Positions 10,923-24,500 of a DNA stretch of 64,000 nt are shown here, in pieces. The translations under genes were made by a program, and so were the position numbers. Position 1 is the first letter of the stretch; each line of letters starts with the position of its first letter. This stretch comes from Cudoniella acicularis (Eukaryota > Ascomycota > Leotiomycetes > Helotiales > Helotiaceae). The notes under the pieces were generated by a model that worked only from the letters and a program-made list of their open reading frames with translations, ran no database searches and had not been told where the DNA came from. Where the stretch lies: contig JAAMPI010000039.1 of the NCBI GenBank assembly GCA_013054445.1, positions 1-64,000 on the forward strand, in the 5' to 3' direction.

Positions 10923-13900
10923 TTCCTTTCTTTGAACGAAGTTTGTTCGCTGTTGAAAGGATTTTTGCTTATTATGTTATATTAATAAGTCAAGTGGTGT
11001 GGCGGACGGAGGGGTCGGAAAGGAGGGGTGGGTACAGCCGTGAAAAAGAGATAGTGGGGCCGGAGGGGGCGGACTTCGGGTCTCTAGGACTTGGGAAATA
11101 GTTAGGTTGGATTGGGTTTTGATTGGTGTTAAAATACGAAGAATTATAGTGAAGATCAGGAAGAATAATAAATTTACAGAGATGAATGTTTTCACACATT
11201 TATCTATTAATTAATCTTCAAAGTCCTATCTAAAAACTTCATTCCCTACTTATCTAGAAAACGTTCTACTACTCAAAACCGAGTCAAGAATTTATTCCAC
11301 CAGCGTTGCGGCTTGAAAAGCGATCTTTTCCCTTTTTTTGAATTTCCAGATCACGTGAAGATCTCGCGCGCCCTTCAAACTTCATTTAAGACAGAAATAA
11401 CTATAACCAATATATCAAATACAATAGGCATTAATTTGATTTTCTCGATTACTACATTTTCTCTCTCTCCCTCGTGGTGACTTTAAAATAATGATCACAT
11501 GATATATTTCTTTGGAAAACCTTTATCAGTTTGATAAAAGCGATAAAGGAGCGGAAATTCCTTTCTAAAGAATTAATAAAGAATTCGGATATTTCTCATT
11601 AGGTAAAGAAATGATACTTTTTTATGTGAAAGAGTCGTTTTATCCCTATTGTCAATGAAGAATTTAAAGTGTCTTTTCACAGATACAAGACTACCTAGTT
11701 ATTAATGATTTTGGTCGAGAAATCCTCTCTTAGGAGCTCAAGCCACCAAAGCCCAGTTATTCACCACCATCTGATTCTTTTCCGGTTGCACACGAAACCC
11801 GGCAGACCTTATCTGAGAGAACAAAGCTGTCTCAGATCCCTTCATCTAACGTTCGCATCCGTATCTGGCGTGCCTCAAGATTCGCGGCCTCTGTACTGCA
11901 CGTCATCCACAATCTCGAATCTCAAAACGACATCTGTACGTAGAGAGTACTTACCTATATCTCTCCCTCCCTCTTCTCTCCCCTACACACTGTAAGCAAG
12001 AAGCATGCTCATGCCCCCCTCCATTAGCGGTTTCGTGTGGGTGCGCTCATGCATGCTTCATCCAACAAACTTTCGCGGCTATGCAAGCTGCAGAGCCGGC
12101 CGGGGAACCCAACCCAATTCCCTATACGCACAGAACATATAGGGTAGCTGCAAGCTTGGTAATCCAATCCACCAAAGAATCGTTTCCATCCCCTTTGTGC
12201 CATTCTCTTCCTGGCTTGCGAATGCGATAAAACAAATGCCACACTTTTGTTTTTTTCCAAAAAGGTGTGTGTCAACCGTTGGTAGGTATGTGGAAATGTT
12301 TTGATTCTGAGATTGAATGATGAGGGGAAGAAGGACAGAGTTTGGGACGGATCACTCGGTGGATTGAATGAGGCTGCAGTAATGCAGCAAGTGTGCATAA
12401 ATGAATGCAACACACTGGGAGAAAGCAAATACACCTCTGCATCGCAGCACCCCTCTGAAGCAAAGTAGTGACGTACTCACCATCCCTCCATCTCCAACCT
12501 TCCCTGATTTCCATGCCACATACTGGTATCATTTCTCGATGAAGAAGAAGAGCATGTGCGTGTATATGGTTTTCGGACAAAACCACGCCGTGCCCCCTTT
12601 GAGGAGATGGGAGGCCCGGGATGGTGGGACAAGCCAAAGCGGCCACAAACTGGACCTGACCTGAGCCTGAGCCTGCTCGTTGACCCAAAAAACCACCCCC
12701 GGTCGAGGGCAGGCGAGCGCACGGTTGGCGGCCTATTAAAAGGCCACATCCGGGATTGTATCCCTGAACCTGGCGGCACTGCAAATGCGAGAGTCAAAGC
12801 TCTCTCATCCATCTGCGGGGCGGCCAATTGGCACTACGAGACGGATATTCATACTTTTCTAGCTTATGCTTTTGAAAGAGCTAACAGAATAGAGCGCCGA
12901 GAGACCGAAAGAATTGAGAGTCATCCGTCTGGTGTCGAAATGTCGGCCGAAGTTGCAGTCGTACGCAAAAAAAAAGCTGTGCCGTGTGGAAGAAAGGGCA
13001 GTTAACAAACCCCTTGCCCTGCTTATCCTCATCCCGGTAGTTATCAAGCTCATCAACGACCTTATCCTGCGCCTCCAAATCACATCGCATCGCATCGCAG
13101 CACACCGTCGTGACCGCACTGCGCAGCGCTGCTTGGAACTTTTCGAGTTGTCGTTTTCCCAGCGCAGAGGGCGTCGGGCAGATCCGCCACGTGCCTGGCC
13201 GGACCGCCTCCGTGGGGGGGGTGGAGGGCGATTTTAACAAGTCGGAGCAGTCGAACTGCTGTTCTCGAAGGGAAGGCTTTGGTCCAACCTGAGACGCAGT
13301 TCAGATGGGCTTACGTTTCGGCATGATTCCTAACCTTGCTTATAGTCGCTGCCAGTTGATCCAATGAGCTTTCTGAGTGCCGGCGCACGGCTGCAGTGGA
13401 TGTGCCCAGGTTTGTGTAACCTGCGAGCGCCAGCACACAGAAACAACAGCCGATCCGCATCCGCATCCTTCGGACTTTTTCCTTTTTCTCTCTTCAAAAG
13501 GATCAAGAATGTCGGCACACACATCGTCATCAGCATCGAGCCGGCCCGTTGGTCGCGCTCGCTGGCTTCAAGATCGCCTGGTACAAGTCTGCCCGTATCC
13601 CGAACTCAATGCTTCCACAGCATCACTATATCTAAGATCTAAGATACCGCACCGATATGGTTCGACTGGTAAAAAGCTTCCAAACAGCGCTGAGACAAGC
13701 GTCTTAACGGTCCTGGAGTCGATCGATACTTCCGAGAGAGCCAAGTATCCGTCATCACCCCACCTCCAACATCTTTTCCCCCTCCAATATGGCAGCATTG
13801 GCAGCAGCTCCAATCAGGGCATTTTCTTGCACACACGGAGCTTCCTCAGGGCTTTTCTACCACCCTTGGACAGCTGCGATAGGACAATCTTATGATAAAG

Positions 13901-15667
13901 CTGATATGACGCCCTCGTCCAACGAGAAATGCTCTTTTGGGATGTTTCTTCGCAGCACGAATCACAGCGTTCCAGGGCTATCGCTCCCGGGAGCCGAACT
14001 AGAGGGACGTTTGCGTTTCTATTGGAGATGCGCTCGGCTTTGCTGCACCCCTTCAGCCCTGGGCCTGGCGATTTCTGCAGAGGGTTGGGTGTGAGAGTTT
14101 CTTTCTTTGCAGTCTCGTGTTCTTTCTTCTGCCCGGAGGTAACACTGGTAACGCTGGGATTCTGAAAGGCCGTTTCCTAGTGGGCGGCGCTTGGTGTTTT
14201 TTTTATTTATTTTTACGGCGATGGCGATGGCCATGCGCCGCACGAATAAAGGTCTGGAAGAAGAGATCATCATGGCAGTCACAGTGCAGAAAGTTTGGGT
14301 GGTGGATGGGCCACTGTGGAGGCTCCAATGCTCCATCAGCAACCCCCCCCCCCTCTCCTCGCCAGTGCCCACCAGGCGCCAGGATGCACCCGGGGCTTGA
14401 TACGGCTCTGTATCGCGGACGGGGTGCACTCCTTGCAGACTGGCAGAGCAGCGAGCTTTGCACGCACCACCTGGGATCCTGACACTGCTGCACCAGCCAA
14501 CGTGCAGCTGCAGCAGCAGCGAGGGGAGCGCCTGTGGCCCTGTCTACAGTGTGCCCCTTCGCCACCCTAACCCTTGCTGCTCTTGTTCTCACAGCCTTGA
14601 GCAGAGTGAGTGTCGCACTGTCGCGGTGTCACTTTGCACAGTACTGTTAGTAGTATCCCCCATAGCCCTCCAAGACCCCCAAGACTCCTGTCCAGTGTCC
14701 CCAGCGTCCACTGCCCTCAGCTTCTGGCCCGTACCGTTGTGGTTAGCTCCGCCCGTGGCTGTCCTGGCTGCCTCGCCCACGGCATCCTCTGCCAGCGCCC
14801 CCCAGAGTGCCCTTCTCCCTTCTCCCTCTCCATCTCCATACGCTAACCCTCCCCACCGCCCAGCCCTTCCCTAGTATCCTACCCTTCGCACTGCCTGCCC
14901 AGTCTTCCGCGTGTCCTGTCCTGTTCCACCTTTATTTCTGCGGGCTGCATGCTAAGGTACGCGCTAAATTAACAGCTCTCGTCTACTCCAGCTGCCTTAT
15001 CAAATAAACGGCTAGCAGGGCCACCCGAGCCAATCACCGCCCCGCCCTCCGCCATTGAGACTGGCTCTTTCCCCCCATCTCGAAAAACACTCCGATCCCA
15101 ATCGCCCGTCTCGTTGTCTCCCTCGCTCAACAGAGCCCTCCCCCATCCTGCACACCTCTCGACACACCCTTCACTTCCACCTCCACCCTCATCGCGACCG
15201 AACCTCACCTCGTCCCGCACTTCCTCGTGCACACCAACTCCTCGACCTGCGCGCCCTCCATCATCCGCCGCTCCCTCGAACATATCACTCGTCGCAATCG
15301 CGCTCGAGTCCCTTTCCTAGACTCGCCCGGCTTGCGATCGCGAGCTGTCTTTGTTCCATCAAAATATTCCCTCAAGTGTCAAACACGGGTCGCACGGCTA
15401 CTCAGTGTTCCTGGATTGCTGCATTCGACCGGGTCGACAGCTCGCCTCTCACGAATGACTGCGGTCAGCCCTCCATAGTTCGCAATCCGTCTCGTCGAGA
15501 ACCGCCCTTCGTACAGCATCTTATCGTCCGATTCTATCTTCCCCAGATATTCGCGACGCTTCACTATCGGCTTGTCTCCACGTCACGCCGCGACTCTCGA
15601 GCGCGTTCCTAGATCTATTGACGCCACCATCGCATACTTGGACTTCAATCTGTTGTCCTGCCAAGGC
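10923..15667. other. Long intergenic/leader region upstream of WHI3
   Basis: From about 12 kb the DNA turns GC-rich and CT-rich on the + strand. Many overlapping open frames on both strands appear, as expected from low stop density; none shows a domain, codon periodicity or splice structure I can support. The last kilobase (about 14.8-15.6 kb) has pyrimidine-rich tracts typical of fungal promoters and long 5' leaders, and likely holds WHI3 transcription starts and upstream ORFs. Confidence 0.5.
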
Positions 15668-17401
15668 ATGAACGCGACTCACCACCCGGTTGCAGTGGCC
15701 ACCATTTCGACTTTGCAGAACAAAATATCCGCGTCGGATCGCACAAGTTCATTCTCACCGCAGCATGCCATGAACCCTCCTGTCTTTTCCCAAGCCGGTC
15801 AGGCATTCCGTCCTTCCAACGGTGCTCAGCAACCCTACCAGTCACTCTCGATGACTACGATGAATGCTTTTGCTAGTGATGCCACCATCAACACCCCGCA
15901 ATCATCCGGAGGCGCATTCACCACAGCACCCTCGGCCGTCATCATCCGAAAACTCCCTATGAACACAACCGAGGATACGCTGAGGTTGATGGTAGTGTGG
16001 TCAAAGGAATTCGTTGATGCCGAAGTCCTGTCGTCCGAAAAATCCGAGGATACTGGATTTCGTACTGCCGTTTTGCGCTTCAAGTCACACGCGGGTGCTC
16101 TCGAAGCTAAGAACATGTTGGATGGGAAGCCAAATGTCGCAAACGATGCGCAAATGATGGTTGAATTTCATTACGGAACGCCTTCGACTTCACGACGATA
16201 TACACTCGACAACACGTCAAATCCTGGTCCTTCTAGCTCTACCTCATCCACAGCTTCATCGGGTGGTCCAACCCCGCGTCAATCATCAAGATTCAACGGC
16301 TCTTTCCAATCAAATCAGAGAGTATCTCCCACTACAAATAATGCATACACTAGCAACGAACTCCCCAATCCGGAAGTCAGCGCTCACTACCAAAGTCTCT
16401 TCTCTCCGCAATCACCAATTGGAAACCACTTAAATGAGCGTACTAGAGTTACTGGAAAATCCTTAATCAACAATGATTCCGTCGACGATGATGAAACTGG
16501 CGAGCTTCTCAAAGATCCTGTTGCTTACGCTGAGAACGGTTCAGCTGCAGTTCTAGCACGACGAGCGACAAATCCTCAAATCCCCATTTCTCGAATGAAC
16601 GGCCTGTCTCTCAATACGAATGCTGCAGGTCCAGCACCACTTTCATCTTTCACGCAGCCTCTGTCATCTATCTCGCATACTAACCCCATCTCGCCAAGTA
16701 CTTTGACCAATGGCGGGCCTCCGGTCAACTACCAGCTCGGCAGCCAGCACTACCAGCGCCACAACTTCCCGCCCGTCAATCCAGCTGACCAGAATCCTCC
16801 ATGCAATACACTCTACGTCGGAAATCTCCCAATTGACACCTCCGAGGACGAGCTAAAAGCCATGTTTTCGAAGCAGCGTGGTTATAAGCGCCTTTGTTTC
16901 AGAACTAAGCAGAATGGTCCCATGTGTTTTGTTGAATTTGAGGATGTCTCATTCGCTACGAAGGCTCTCCATGAGTTGTATGGACACCCACTTCACAACA
17001 GCATCAAAGGTGGCATTCGATTGAGTTTCTCCAAAAATCCACTAGGTGTCCGATCTGGTCAAGGAATGACATCTCCAGGTCCCTCAAACGTTACTGGTGT
17101 CATGCAAGGTATGAATGGGGTGATGATGGGTGGCCCAGGATCGAGCTTTAGTACGGCTAGCGGACCTCCTCCCGGTCTCACTGCTCCGCCGGGTCTAGGC
17201 CCTGGGAGAATGGCTTACGCAAGCAATGTAAGCACCATGAATGGGGCAGCAGGTCAATACACAACTACTTCTTTTGGAGGAAATACCAATGGCTGGAATG
17301 GTGCACCTGTTTTTAACGGGGCTATGACTGCTGGAGGACCGCCAACGATGATGAGCCAAACACACAACGGATTTCCTCCAGCATACATGATGGGAAGGTA
17401 G
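15668..17401 (+). CDS. WHI3: Whi3-like RNA-binding protein (two RRM regions)
   Basis: Intronless, 577 residues from ATG 15668; a second in-frame ATG at 15770 ([13 protein letters not shown]) is an equally good start. The frame is open further left but has no ATG. An N-terminal RRM-like fold lies at about residues 88-165 ([19 protein letters not shown]). The highly conserved C-terminal RRM lies at about 379-460: [20 protein letters not shown], with RNP1-like [20 protein letters not shown] and ending [18 protein letters not shown]. The rest is Ser/Asn/Pro/Gly-rich and disordered. Whi3 binds GCAUC-type sites in mRNAs, including cyclin messages, and restrains cell-cycle entry from cytoplasmic condensates in yeast and Ashbya; that role here is by homology. 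Confidence 0.92.
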   Translation: MNATHHPVAVATISTLQNKISASDRTSSFSPQHAMNPPVFSQAGQAFRPSNGAQQPYQSLSMTTMNAFASDATINTPQSSGGAFTTAPSAVIIRKLPMNTTEDTLRLMVVWSKEFVDAEVLSSEKSEDTGFRTAVLRFKSHAGALEAKNMLDGKPNVANDAQMMVEFHYGTPSTSRRYTLDNTSNPGPSSSTSSTASSGGPTPRQSSRFNGSFQSNQRVSPTTNNAYTSNELPNPEVSAHYQSLFSPQSPIGNHLNERTRVTGKSLINNDSVDDDETGELLKDPVAYAENGSAAVLARRATNPQIPISRMNGLSLNTNAAGPAPLSSFTQPLSSISHTNPISPSTLTNGGPPVNYQLGSQHYQRHNFPPVNPADQNPPCNTLYVGNLPIDTSEDELKAMFSKQRGYKRLCFRTKQNGPMCFVEFEDVSFATKALHELYGHPLHNSIKGGIRLSFSKNPLGVRSGQGMTSPGPSNVTGVMQGMNGVMMGGPGSSFSTASGPPPGLTAPPGLGPGRMAYASNVSTMNGAAGQYTTTSFGGNTNGWNGAPVFNGAMTAGGPPTMMSQTHNGFPPAYMMGR

Positions 17402-18496
17402 AGCTTGATCATATTCACATTGCGAGTGGCGTTTTCGGATCTGCTTGGGTTTCTTTTAATCCACTTCACTCGTTTCAATTGGGTGGCAAACATTGCATCT
17501 TGATTTTATGTTTTTTTTTTTCCCCCTCTACTAGGGTTTGCTTGGAGGAGTCGGTTATGCTGTTGCATCAGGTTGCATTTTCGCATTTTACATACTTGTA
17601 GCGCGGTGTTCATGAGATTCCCCCCCCTACGCGTCGTATCAATTGCGGGAGTTGGAAGCTGGATCTGGCTAGGGATGTTGGCATGTTCCGGTGTTCTTGC
17701 GTAGTTTTTCTTATTGTTCTCTTCATCATCTGGCGTGTTGTGCTGTCATTTCCGTCTGGCGTCACTAAAGACTTATCGAGAGCGCAAGCTGGCAGGCTTG
17801 AAAACCACGACATGGTCGATCGATTGTACGATTGCAGCGGCAGCACTCTGGGCATGGAATGAAATACAGGCAATGGCATAGCACATGAAAAGAGGAGTGG
17901 AAAAGGCGTCGAACGTTGGTCTCGTTCTTGGCATCTATCAGGGGCTAGCGCTATGCAAAGGAATGATACGCATCATGATGGTTTCGGCGGATATTTTGCT
18001 TGGCATACTCACAACATTGGGCGTTCATGGCATCTATGGATTAGTTGCTACCTTAGAATTTAAACAGAGCCTTTCATTTGTGGGTCTGCTTTAACGGGAT
18101 AAATTATGACTTTGTACTTGGGGAACATTAGAGTGAGTTGTTCCACTTAGATATAGTGGTTCATTGTGCAATAAATGTATGACTTGGGCAATCCCGCGCA
18201 CCATGCCTTTTAAGACCATTGAGACATTCACCGAAAGGGATCCGGCGAGGCGGAGAGCTTTTGTGGGGCAAGTCACGAGATGTGGCGCTAAGCAAGCGAA
18301 AAGAATTATTTAGAAATTCTCAACCTTGAGCTTCCTTCGTCCTCGCAAAACAACAACTTTTCACCGCATAACAAGCACGCGTCCAGGACTCGATGCTTGT
18401 GCGCAATGATGCTTCCGGGCTGCCTTGGTTAATATATGGCCTTGGAAATGGACTTTGCTATCCCCGACCACCATCGCAATCGCGTCTCGACCAGGT
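17402..18496. other. WHI3 3' flank and intergenic
   Basis: Probable WHI3 3' UTR with a T-rich run at 17508-17520, then DNA with no supportable gene. The open frame 17885-18094 encodes a hydrophobic peptide without recognisable family. Confidence 0.45.
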
Positions 18497-18820
18497 ATGT
18501 TGAATCACATTTTTTCTCTCCCGCAGTTGCAATTGCAGCCACTCTACTATGATGAACTTTCGTGTCGCCCCTATCTTACCAACGAGCTCCTTGAGTGCTT
18601 CTATGGTGATCTACCTGTCTTTCCAAACGGACTTTCTGAACATTCCCTTCATTCAATCGCTGCATACTGGACCTTCTACTGCAGATATATTGCTGACATG
18701 GATAAGATAGGAACTAATTGTAAGTACCATTACGATTTCTCGGAAGCACATTGGAGAGTGGCATATGTGATGAACAAAACATGTACTATCAAATACGGAT
18801 TCTTTAAAGATGACGAATAA
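18497..18820 (+). CDS. Hypothetical small cysteine-containing protein
   Basis: ORF of 107 residues from ATG 18497, rich in Tyr, Cys and aromatic residues (ELSCRPYLTNELLECFYGD, DKIGTNCKYHYDFSEAHW). A longer reading starts at ATG 18393 and would need a 32-nt intron (GTATGT...CGCAG), shorter than fungal introns usually are. No homologue recognised and no signal peptide. Composition is more protein-like than nearby frames, but existence is uncertain. Confidence 0.28.
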   Translation: MLNHIFSLPQLQLQPLYYDELSCRPYLTNELLECFYGDLPVFPNGLSEHSLHSIAAYWTFYCRYIADMDKIGTNCKYHYDFSEAHWRVAYVMNKTCTIKYGFFKDDE

Positions 18821-19529
18821 ACTGGTTCGATTACCTGAAAAAATGTCGGATGGAATACTATTGGCGCGTTTCGAGGATCCTGGTGGATGTGTGCTGATTG
18901 GATTACCCCTCAGGATCTAGGAGTTTCGTTGATCCGTTGCGTTGATTTGCAAAATGGTATGTTAGGAAGGCTCTTTTTTTCCTTTGACACTGAGGTCGTC
19001 GCCTATGATGCAACAATACCATGCTAATGCTGAAGACATTCTTGTCTGATGCTGACACATTTCGAGACTTTTCATCTTTCAACTGAGGCTTTTTTATGGA
19101 TTTCTTGTCGTTAATACTCTTTTTTAAGAGATGTTGCTGACCGCATCAAACTTTAGTGTTTGATCTCGAACCTCAGCATATCAATGACGGACCCAAGATA
19201 CAAAAGCCTGGTACATACCATACTCTCTCAGAGCTCGTAAGAAGAGGCTCGACTGAACGGGGATTGGTGTTCCATCTGTCCTATCCTGTGTGTGTCCCGT
19301 ACAGGCGAACCATATTGTCACGCTCCTGACCGCCGTTGCATTGGATCTCAAGGGAGTATTTCTGGAGAAATTTCCGTACCATACAATCATTGCTCTGTGG
19401 GCCACCGCAAGTGCTATGTTTCAAGACCAAGCTTGAGTATAGATCAACCTTTATCACAATATCATTCCCAATTTATTTACTACATTTCAACCCTCTGAAA
19501 CCCTTATCGCTATCATGTGTCCCCTGAAT
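18821..19529. other. Intergenic
   Basis: No gene, repeat or RNA recognised; short frames on both strands only. Confidence 0.45.
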
Positions 19530-20549
19530 TTAATTTCCAAAAATTGTGCTATTCAATCCACATCCCTTCTTCACACAATGACTTACTGTATGCAAAAATT
19601 TGATCTTTCCCCCCTCAACCTTAAACGCATGACTATCTGGCATGGGCAGCTGCCCTTGGGTCCTATCCAAACCTGGAAATCCCAAAAAGATATCCACAAC
19701 TCCCATCTCCTCATCAACCACGTACCGTCGATTGGTAACCTTGATGGTCGACGGAAACGCCATAGCACAATAACCAGTCTCAGTGCTTAAATTGGCTGAG
19801 AAATACGAACCGCCTTCCAGACGAGCACATGGTAGCCCCCACGGCACTACCACGCTCGCATTGTCAAAGCGGTTGAAATATGCATCGCCTACACTCTGGA
19901 TCACAGCCCTGCTCTCGCGCTTCTCTATCGGAATCGGTGCCCAAGCTTCAGCGAGAGTATATTTCAAGTACGCTGTGGCGTTAAACAGCCAATCTCCCGT
20001 TGTCGTCACAACAGACTCTATGGTTGCGATCTTGCCAGTTGGGGAAAAGAGCATCCGGGTGCCGATCACGTACGGCTGAGTGGTGGTAGTTGTGTTGACG
20101 CTGATGAGCTCGGTGAAGGTTGAGCAAGCTGTCGTGTCATAGATGCTGAGATTGTGGGTTATTGGGAGGGCAGTGCTGAGGATACCGGTGAGTGGGGAGA
20201 GTGCAGAGTCGTTTTCGGTGTAGTTTAATGTGGTGGTGGTTGTTAGCGGGAGGAGGATGTTTGGTTGGCCGGCGGATTCTAAAGGTTTTTGGTCAGTATT
20301 TTTTAAGTTTTTCTGCTGCGGATGAGGATGTGAATGTGTTGTTGGAATTGGATTTGAATTGGGGAAGACGAGAGATTGGGAGAGAATTGGGAGAATGGTT
20401 TGGGAACTAGGGGAAGAAGATGGTGGCTTACGAGCAGCGAGGTAGGTGTCGGTGGCATTCTTGAGGAAGGCTCGTGTGCAGTCTGCTGAGGCCGTTGCCG
20501 CCGCGGCAGATGCGAACGATGCCAGGAGGAGGGGAATTGAATTGACCAT
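19530..20549 (-). CDS. Secreted DUF8021-domain protein
   Basis: Two exons, 20549..20432 and 20278..19530, give 288 residues. The N-terminus is a classic signal peptide (MVNSIPLLLASFASAAAA) followed by DCTRAFLKNATDTYLAA. The splice restores AAQSAGQ, matching the family. Conserved stretches: GILSTALPI, ACSTFTELI, GTRMLFSPTGKI, VTTTGDWLFNAT, VVPWGLPCARLEGG, TNRRYVVDEEMGVVDIF and DSHAFKVEGGKIKFLHT. The intron (20431..20279; GTAAGC donor, CTGAC branch, TTTAG acceptor) is 153 bp, a multiple of three and free of stops, so retained message would add 51 residues. Family function unknown; extracellular by signal. About eight N-glycosylation sequons. Confidence 0.85.
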   Translation of the reverse strand: MVNSIPLLLASFASAAAATASADCTRAFLKNATDTYLAARKPPSSSPSSQTILPILSQSLVFPNSNPIPTTHSHPHPQQKNLKNTDQKPLESAGQPNILLPLTTTTTLNYTENDSALSPLTGILSTALPITHNLSIYDTTACSTFTELISVNTTTTTQPYVIGTRMLFSPTGKIATIESVVTTTGDWLFNATAYLKYTLAEAWAPIPIEKRESRAVIQSVGDAYFNRFDNASVVVPWGLPCARLEGGSYFSANLSTETGYCAMAFPSTIKVTNRRYVVDEEMGVVDIFLGFPGLDRTQGQLPMPDSHAFKVEGGKIKFLHTVSHCVKKGCGLNSTIFGN

Positions 20550-21508
20550 TTTGTGTATTTCTTTTGTGTTCTTTGTTGGTCTCGGGCTGGCTGGCTGGCC
20601 TTCCTGTGTGCCAATTGGATTTTGGCTTTTGTGATTGGGAGAATTCTGCCTCGGGATTAGGAATTAAAGAGACGAGAAGACATGAGATGAGAAGTGATGA
20701 GGCGAGGTGAGGTGAGTTATTTGTATAAATACCCCAAGCTACTTACTTCCCTTAACCCCTCACTCGAAACTCGAGGCAAATTCAGGTAAGAGTGAGGGGA
20801 ACGAAAACATAAATTATATAATATAACAGCCGTTTGCCGGAATGAGAGGTCAATCAATTTTATTTTTTTTCATTTGGAATTTTTTCCAATCTAACTGATT
20901 TATTAATCCTAGCCTCTTTGACTAATTAACCAATTAGTTAATTTGAAGCAAGCACAACTGATTGATTGAATTGGTAGGCAGGTAGGTAGGTAGATACGTC
21001 ACATACATCGTGCTCGGTTGCGGGGCGCAATATATTCTTCCTGCAGGTGAATATGAGCGTGTGTACAGTACCTGGACAATTTAATTGACGAGCTAAAGGG
21101 AAAATAGGGAGATGGGAGGTGGTTCCTGGTATGCGGGCCGTCTCGGGTGTGGCACTTGTGGGGCGCTGTCGCTTGTTGTAAAAGGGGGTTTTGTGGGGGT
21201 AGGGATGAGGGGCTTGACTGTTCGATGTTTGGAAATACTCTAGATATCTTTACTGCTATGTATGACACATTATAAGAGAAAAAAAGTAGATTTAGCCTAA
21301 TCTAGTTTGTTGTGTTATGTTTACTATTTAATTATTAATGCATTTTAGTTACTATAGCAGCTATTTATTAATTTTTACGTGTTAATATACTAAAAATTTA
21401 TGCTTGTTTGACTTGAGATGTTAAATTGAGTTATATATTATTACAGTAGTAGATATCTTCACTCTTATATGTAACTCCTACATTCCAACCCAGTAACCCT
21501 CTATTCAT
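20550..21508. other. Intergenic
   Basis: Promoter side of the DUF8021 gene with G/A-rich repeats (20690-20720) and TAGGTAGG repeats (20976-20995), then an AT-rich stretch at 21290-21480. No gene seen. Confidence 0.45.
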
Positions 21509-24500
21509 CTACCTCTCTTTCCACTCCCCCAACCCCCCCAACCTAACCTTCAACTCCCTCCTCTGCACCTCCACCAACCTAAGCCTCTCCTCCAACGGGC
21601 TCAACTCCTCATTAATCCCCCTAATCCTATCCCTCTCCTCCTCCTGCTGCCGCTCAATCCTCCCCGCTTCTTGTGCACTCGAATTCGAATTCGCGCTCAA
21701 CCGCTGCGGAGGCCTTCTCTCCACAGGTGAAGACAATTCATAATGCAGCGAGCGAGGCGATTCCAGCTCGCGGGGAGAAGTCGCCGATGAGTGCGAGAGT
21801 GAGTGCTCTGAGGGGTTGTTCGCACCGAAACTGCGGATCGAGGTCGAGGCTGAGGAGTGCGAGGAGAGGGAGAGGCGTTGGTTGCGGTCCGGGGGTATCC
21901 ATTGTTGGCGGCGTGTGATGACTGTGGGGTTGTCTTCGCCGCTGCCACTGCGGGATTTTTTGGCTTCAGGAGAGATACATGGTTAGTTTCTGGTGTGCTG
22001 CTGTTGAGGAAATATGGAATGGATGGTGTTCTAAGATAGATGAGAGGAGAGGAGAAAAGTAAAAACAAACATACCACTCGCACGACTCTGCTCCTCAAGA
22101 TTAAAAGTCCGCGGAAATCCGCTAATGGAATAATCAGTGCTATTCTCGAAGCGAATCTCGATATTTATTTCGGGAGTCTTTGAAAAAACGCGAAATCGGA
22201 CGGGGGGCATCTGGAAGTGCAAGTTGAAGATCATGTCGTCGATGGTGGAGGATGTTAGTTCGATGAAACGGGATGAGAGCGGTTGTGAATGCAGTTGGAC
22301 TGTGAAGCCTGTACTGCTGAATTTACTGCCGGATTGGAGGAGGATGCCGATTTCGCGGAGGGGAGGTGTCAGGTCGGAGATCCGGCAGAGGATTTCTCCT
22401 AGAAAGGGAGGGGTGTTAGTGTGTGATTGTAATATATGTTGTGAGGGGGGTTGGAAAGGGTCTCACGACGAACCTCGCAAAAAGAGTTCTTTGGACGCCG
22501 TCTCCTCGATCTCGCCATCAAAGTAGAAAAAAGTGGCGAAGATCTGAGATGCCAATGCTTTTATCTCGTCAACGTTGATGCATTCCCGAGCCACGTTTTG
22601 AAAGAATTCGAGACTGTCAACATCGTCGGCAGCTGGGGGTTCTGGGATTTTAATATTGAAACGTGTAAAATTCCTTGCCGGTGCATTTATTGGTAAGCGA
22701 TTCAAGTAGTCATCCCAAATGCTCTCATGACAGTCTTCAGATGAGTGCCTAAGAGACGATTCTTTTTTCGATTTCGTCAAACGACCTTTTGCGCTTTTTA
22801 GAGTCGAATTACCGCTGCTAGTCCTGTCTGGCCGTGAGAATCTTCTATCAGTTATCCCCGTGCCAATCCATAATAGTAGATCAGGGTAATCAGACGGCAA
22901 ATCTTGCCAGGTGGCTTTGTATTCGGTGTCTGCAATCGTGATGGGATTGCTGATGTTGGTTTCTTGGTGGGAGTATACTTCATTTGAAGATTTGTGTTTA
23001 AAGGGTTTGAAGAATTGTTGATTTGACATTGAAGCTCGCGCGCTGAGGTATTGTCAGTGGCGCTTATATGAAATGGAAAAAAAGGCCTTACGCTTCCCAG
23101 AGTTTGACCTCATTCTGCTCGTTTTCGGGCCGGAATAATTTGTACGGAACTATAAATATTCCCTTAGCATCCGTGAAGATTTGCATGAATCCCAAAAATA
23201 ACATACGATTTGTTAAACTCAGTCGATTGTAATTTGGAAAAAGGGTAGTCTTGCTGGTCGACGACGGTATGGCTGGAATGGCAACTTTCGTATTAGTCCC
23301 AAGCTTGCTCGCACTTGACCCACCAAACAATGGTTCGGATTCTGTAAAAGCCTCTTTAAGAGATTTCTCGAGAGCGGAGGAGCCATATTTGGACTTGGAG
23401 GAACGACCAAGGCGGCGGGGCAAATTTCGAAATCGACGAAAATTATCCTTGGCAAATGATTTTTTGCAGATCTTCAAGAAGTTTTCCTCGCATTTACCCA
23501 TGGTCCAGTTGCTGACGAAGAGACCAAGAGCAGGTATACTACCAGACCTAGCATATTTCATTAGTTACAGTCATGTTTCATGGCACGAATAACGCTTACC
23601 CGTTTCCGATGATTAAATCGAAGAAGAACTGGACGGGAATTTGGTTGTTAAACTCATTTTCCAAAAGACGGAGGACCTCTATTTGCATGAAACTCCTGAT
23701 TCCACCGCTGCAAGAGTTAATATATCTCAATTCCAAAAGTTTTACAGGGAGAAAATGGTATACTTACTCGTCTAAAAGTAGTACTCGGATTCCGGCAGCC
23801 TTTGGTTTGAAGTATATCGATTGCGGGGGACTTGTTGAATTCAATTCAAGGGGGCATTCCAGGATCTCTACCATGGTTCGACTTTTCACATATCCATATT
23901 CTTTAACGCAGGACGTACACAAAACATGCCCGCAGGATAGAGTGTGCTCTGGAGGCTCGAAGAGACAACACCAACAAACCCTATGATCACTGAGGTTAAT
24001 GGCATTGTTCTCTTTGCCGTCTCTGTGTAGGAACTCTTGAATATTTTCAAGATGCAACTCAGTTGCCGCAGCCTGTTGTAACTTCTGATCGACTTTCCCG
24101 GGTAATTGGCTAAGAAGTTCTTCCAGGATATAGTAAACTCCTCCATGAAACCCGTCCCGGTTTTTTCTAAACGAAAATTTTGACATATAGTCTCCTCGGG
24201 AGAGGATTCGGCCATCTTCAAGTTGATGCCCTTTAGATCCATGTCCACACCGAGCATTGGCACATCGAAAATAATAACGATCGGTTCGTAGATCGTTTTG
24301 GTATTTGAAGGTGCTAAGATCATATCGAATGTGATCGGGAACAGTACGCACAACGAATTCGCATGGCCAATATTGGTCACAGAAGGTGCTGAGTGCATAG
24401 TCCAGGTGCCGTATATACTGGGGGAAATATGTGATCTGCGGTGCCTGTCTTGAATCAGTAATTTTTCCGGCGCGATTGGATGTCTAGCACACCTAGTTTT

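Noticed and set aside
12024..14874. Many overlapping 60-170-residue open frames on both strands
   Set aside because: Stop codons are rare in this GC-rich DNA; the frames overlap, lack domains and splice logic, and none stands out.
20192..20410. Plus-strand open frame over the DUF8021 gene
   Set aside because: Antisense shadow of the intron and first exon of a well-supported gene.
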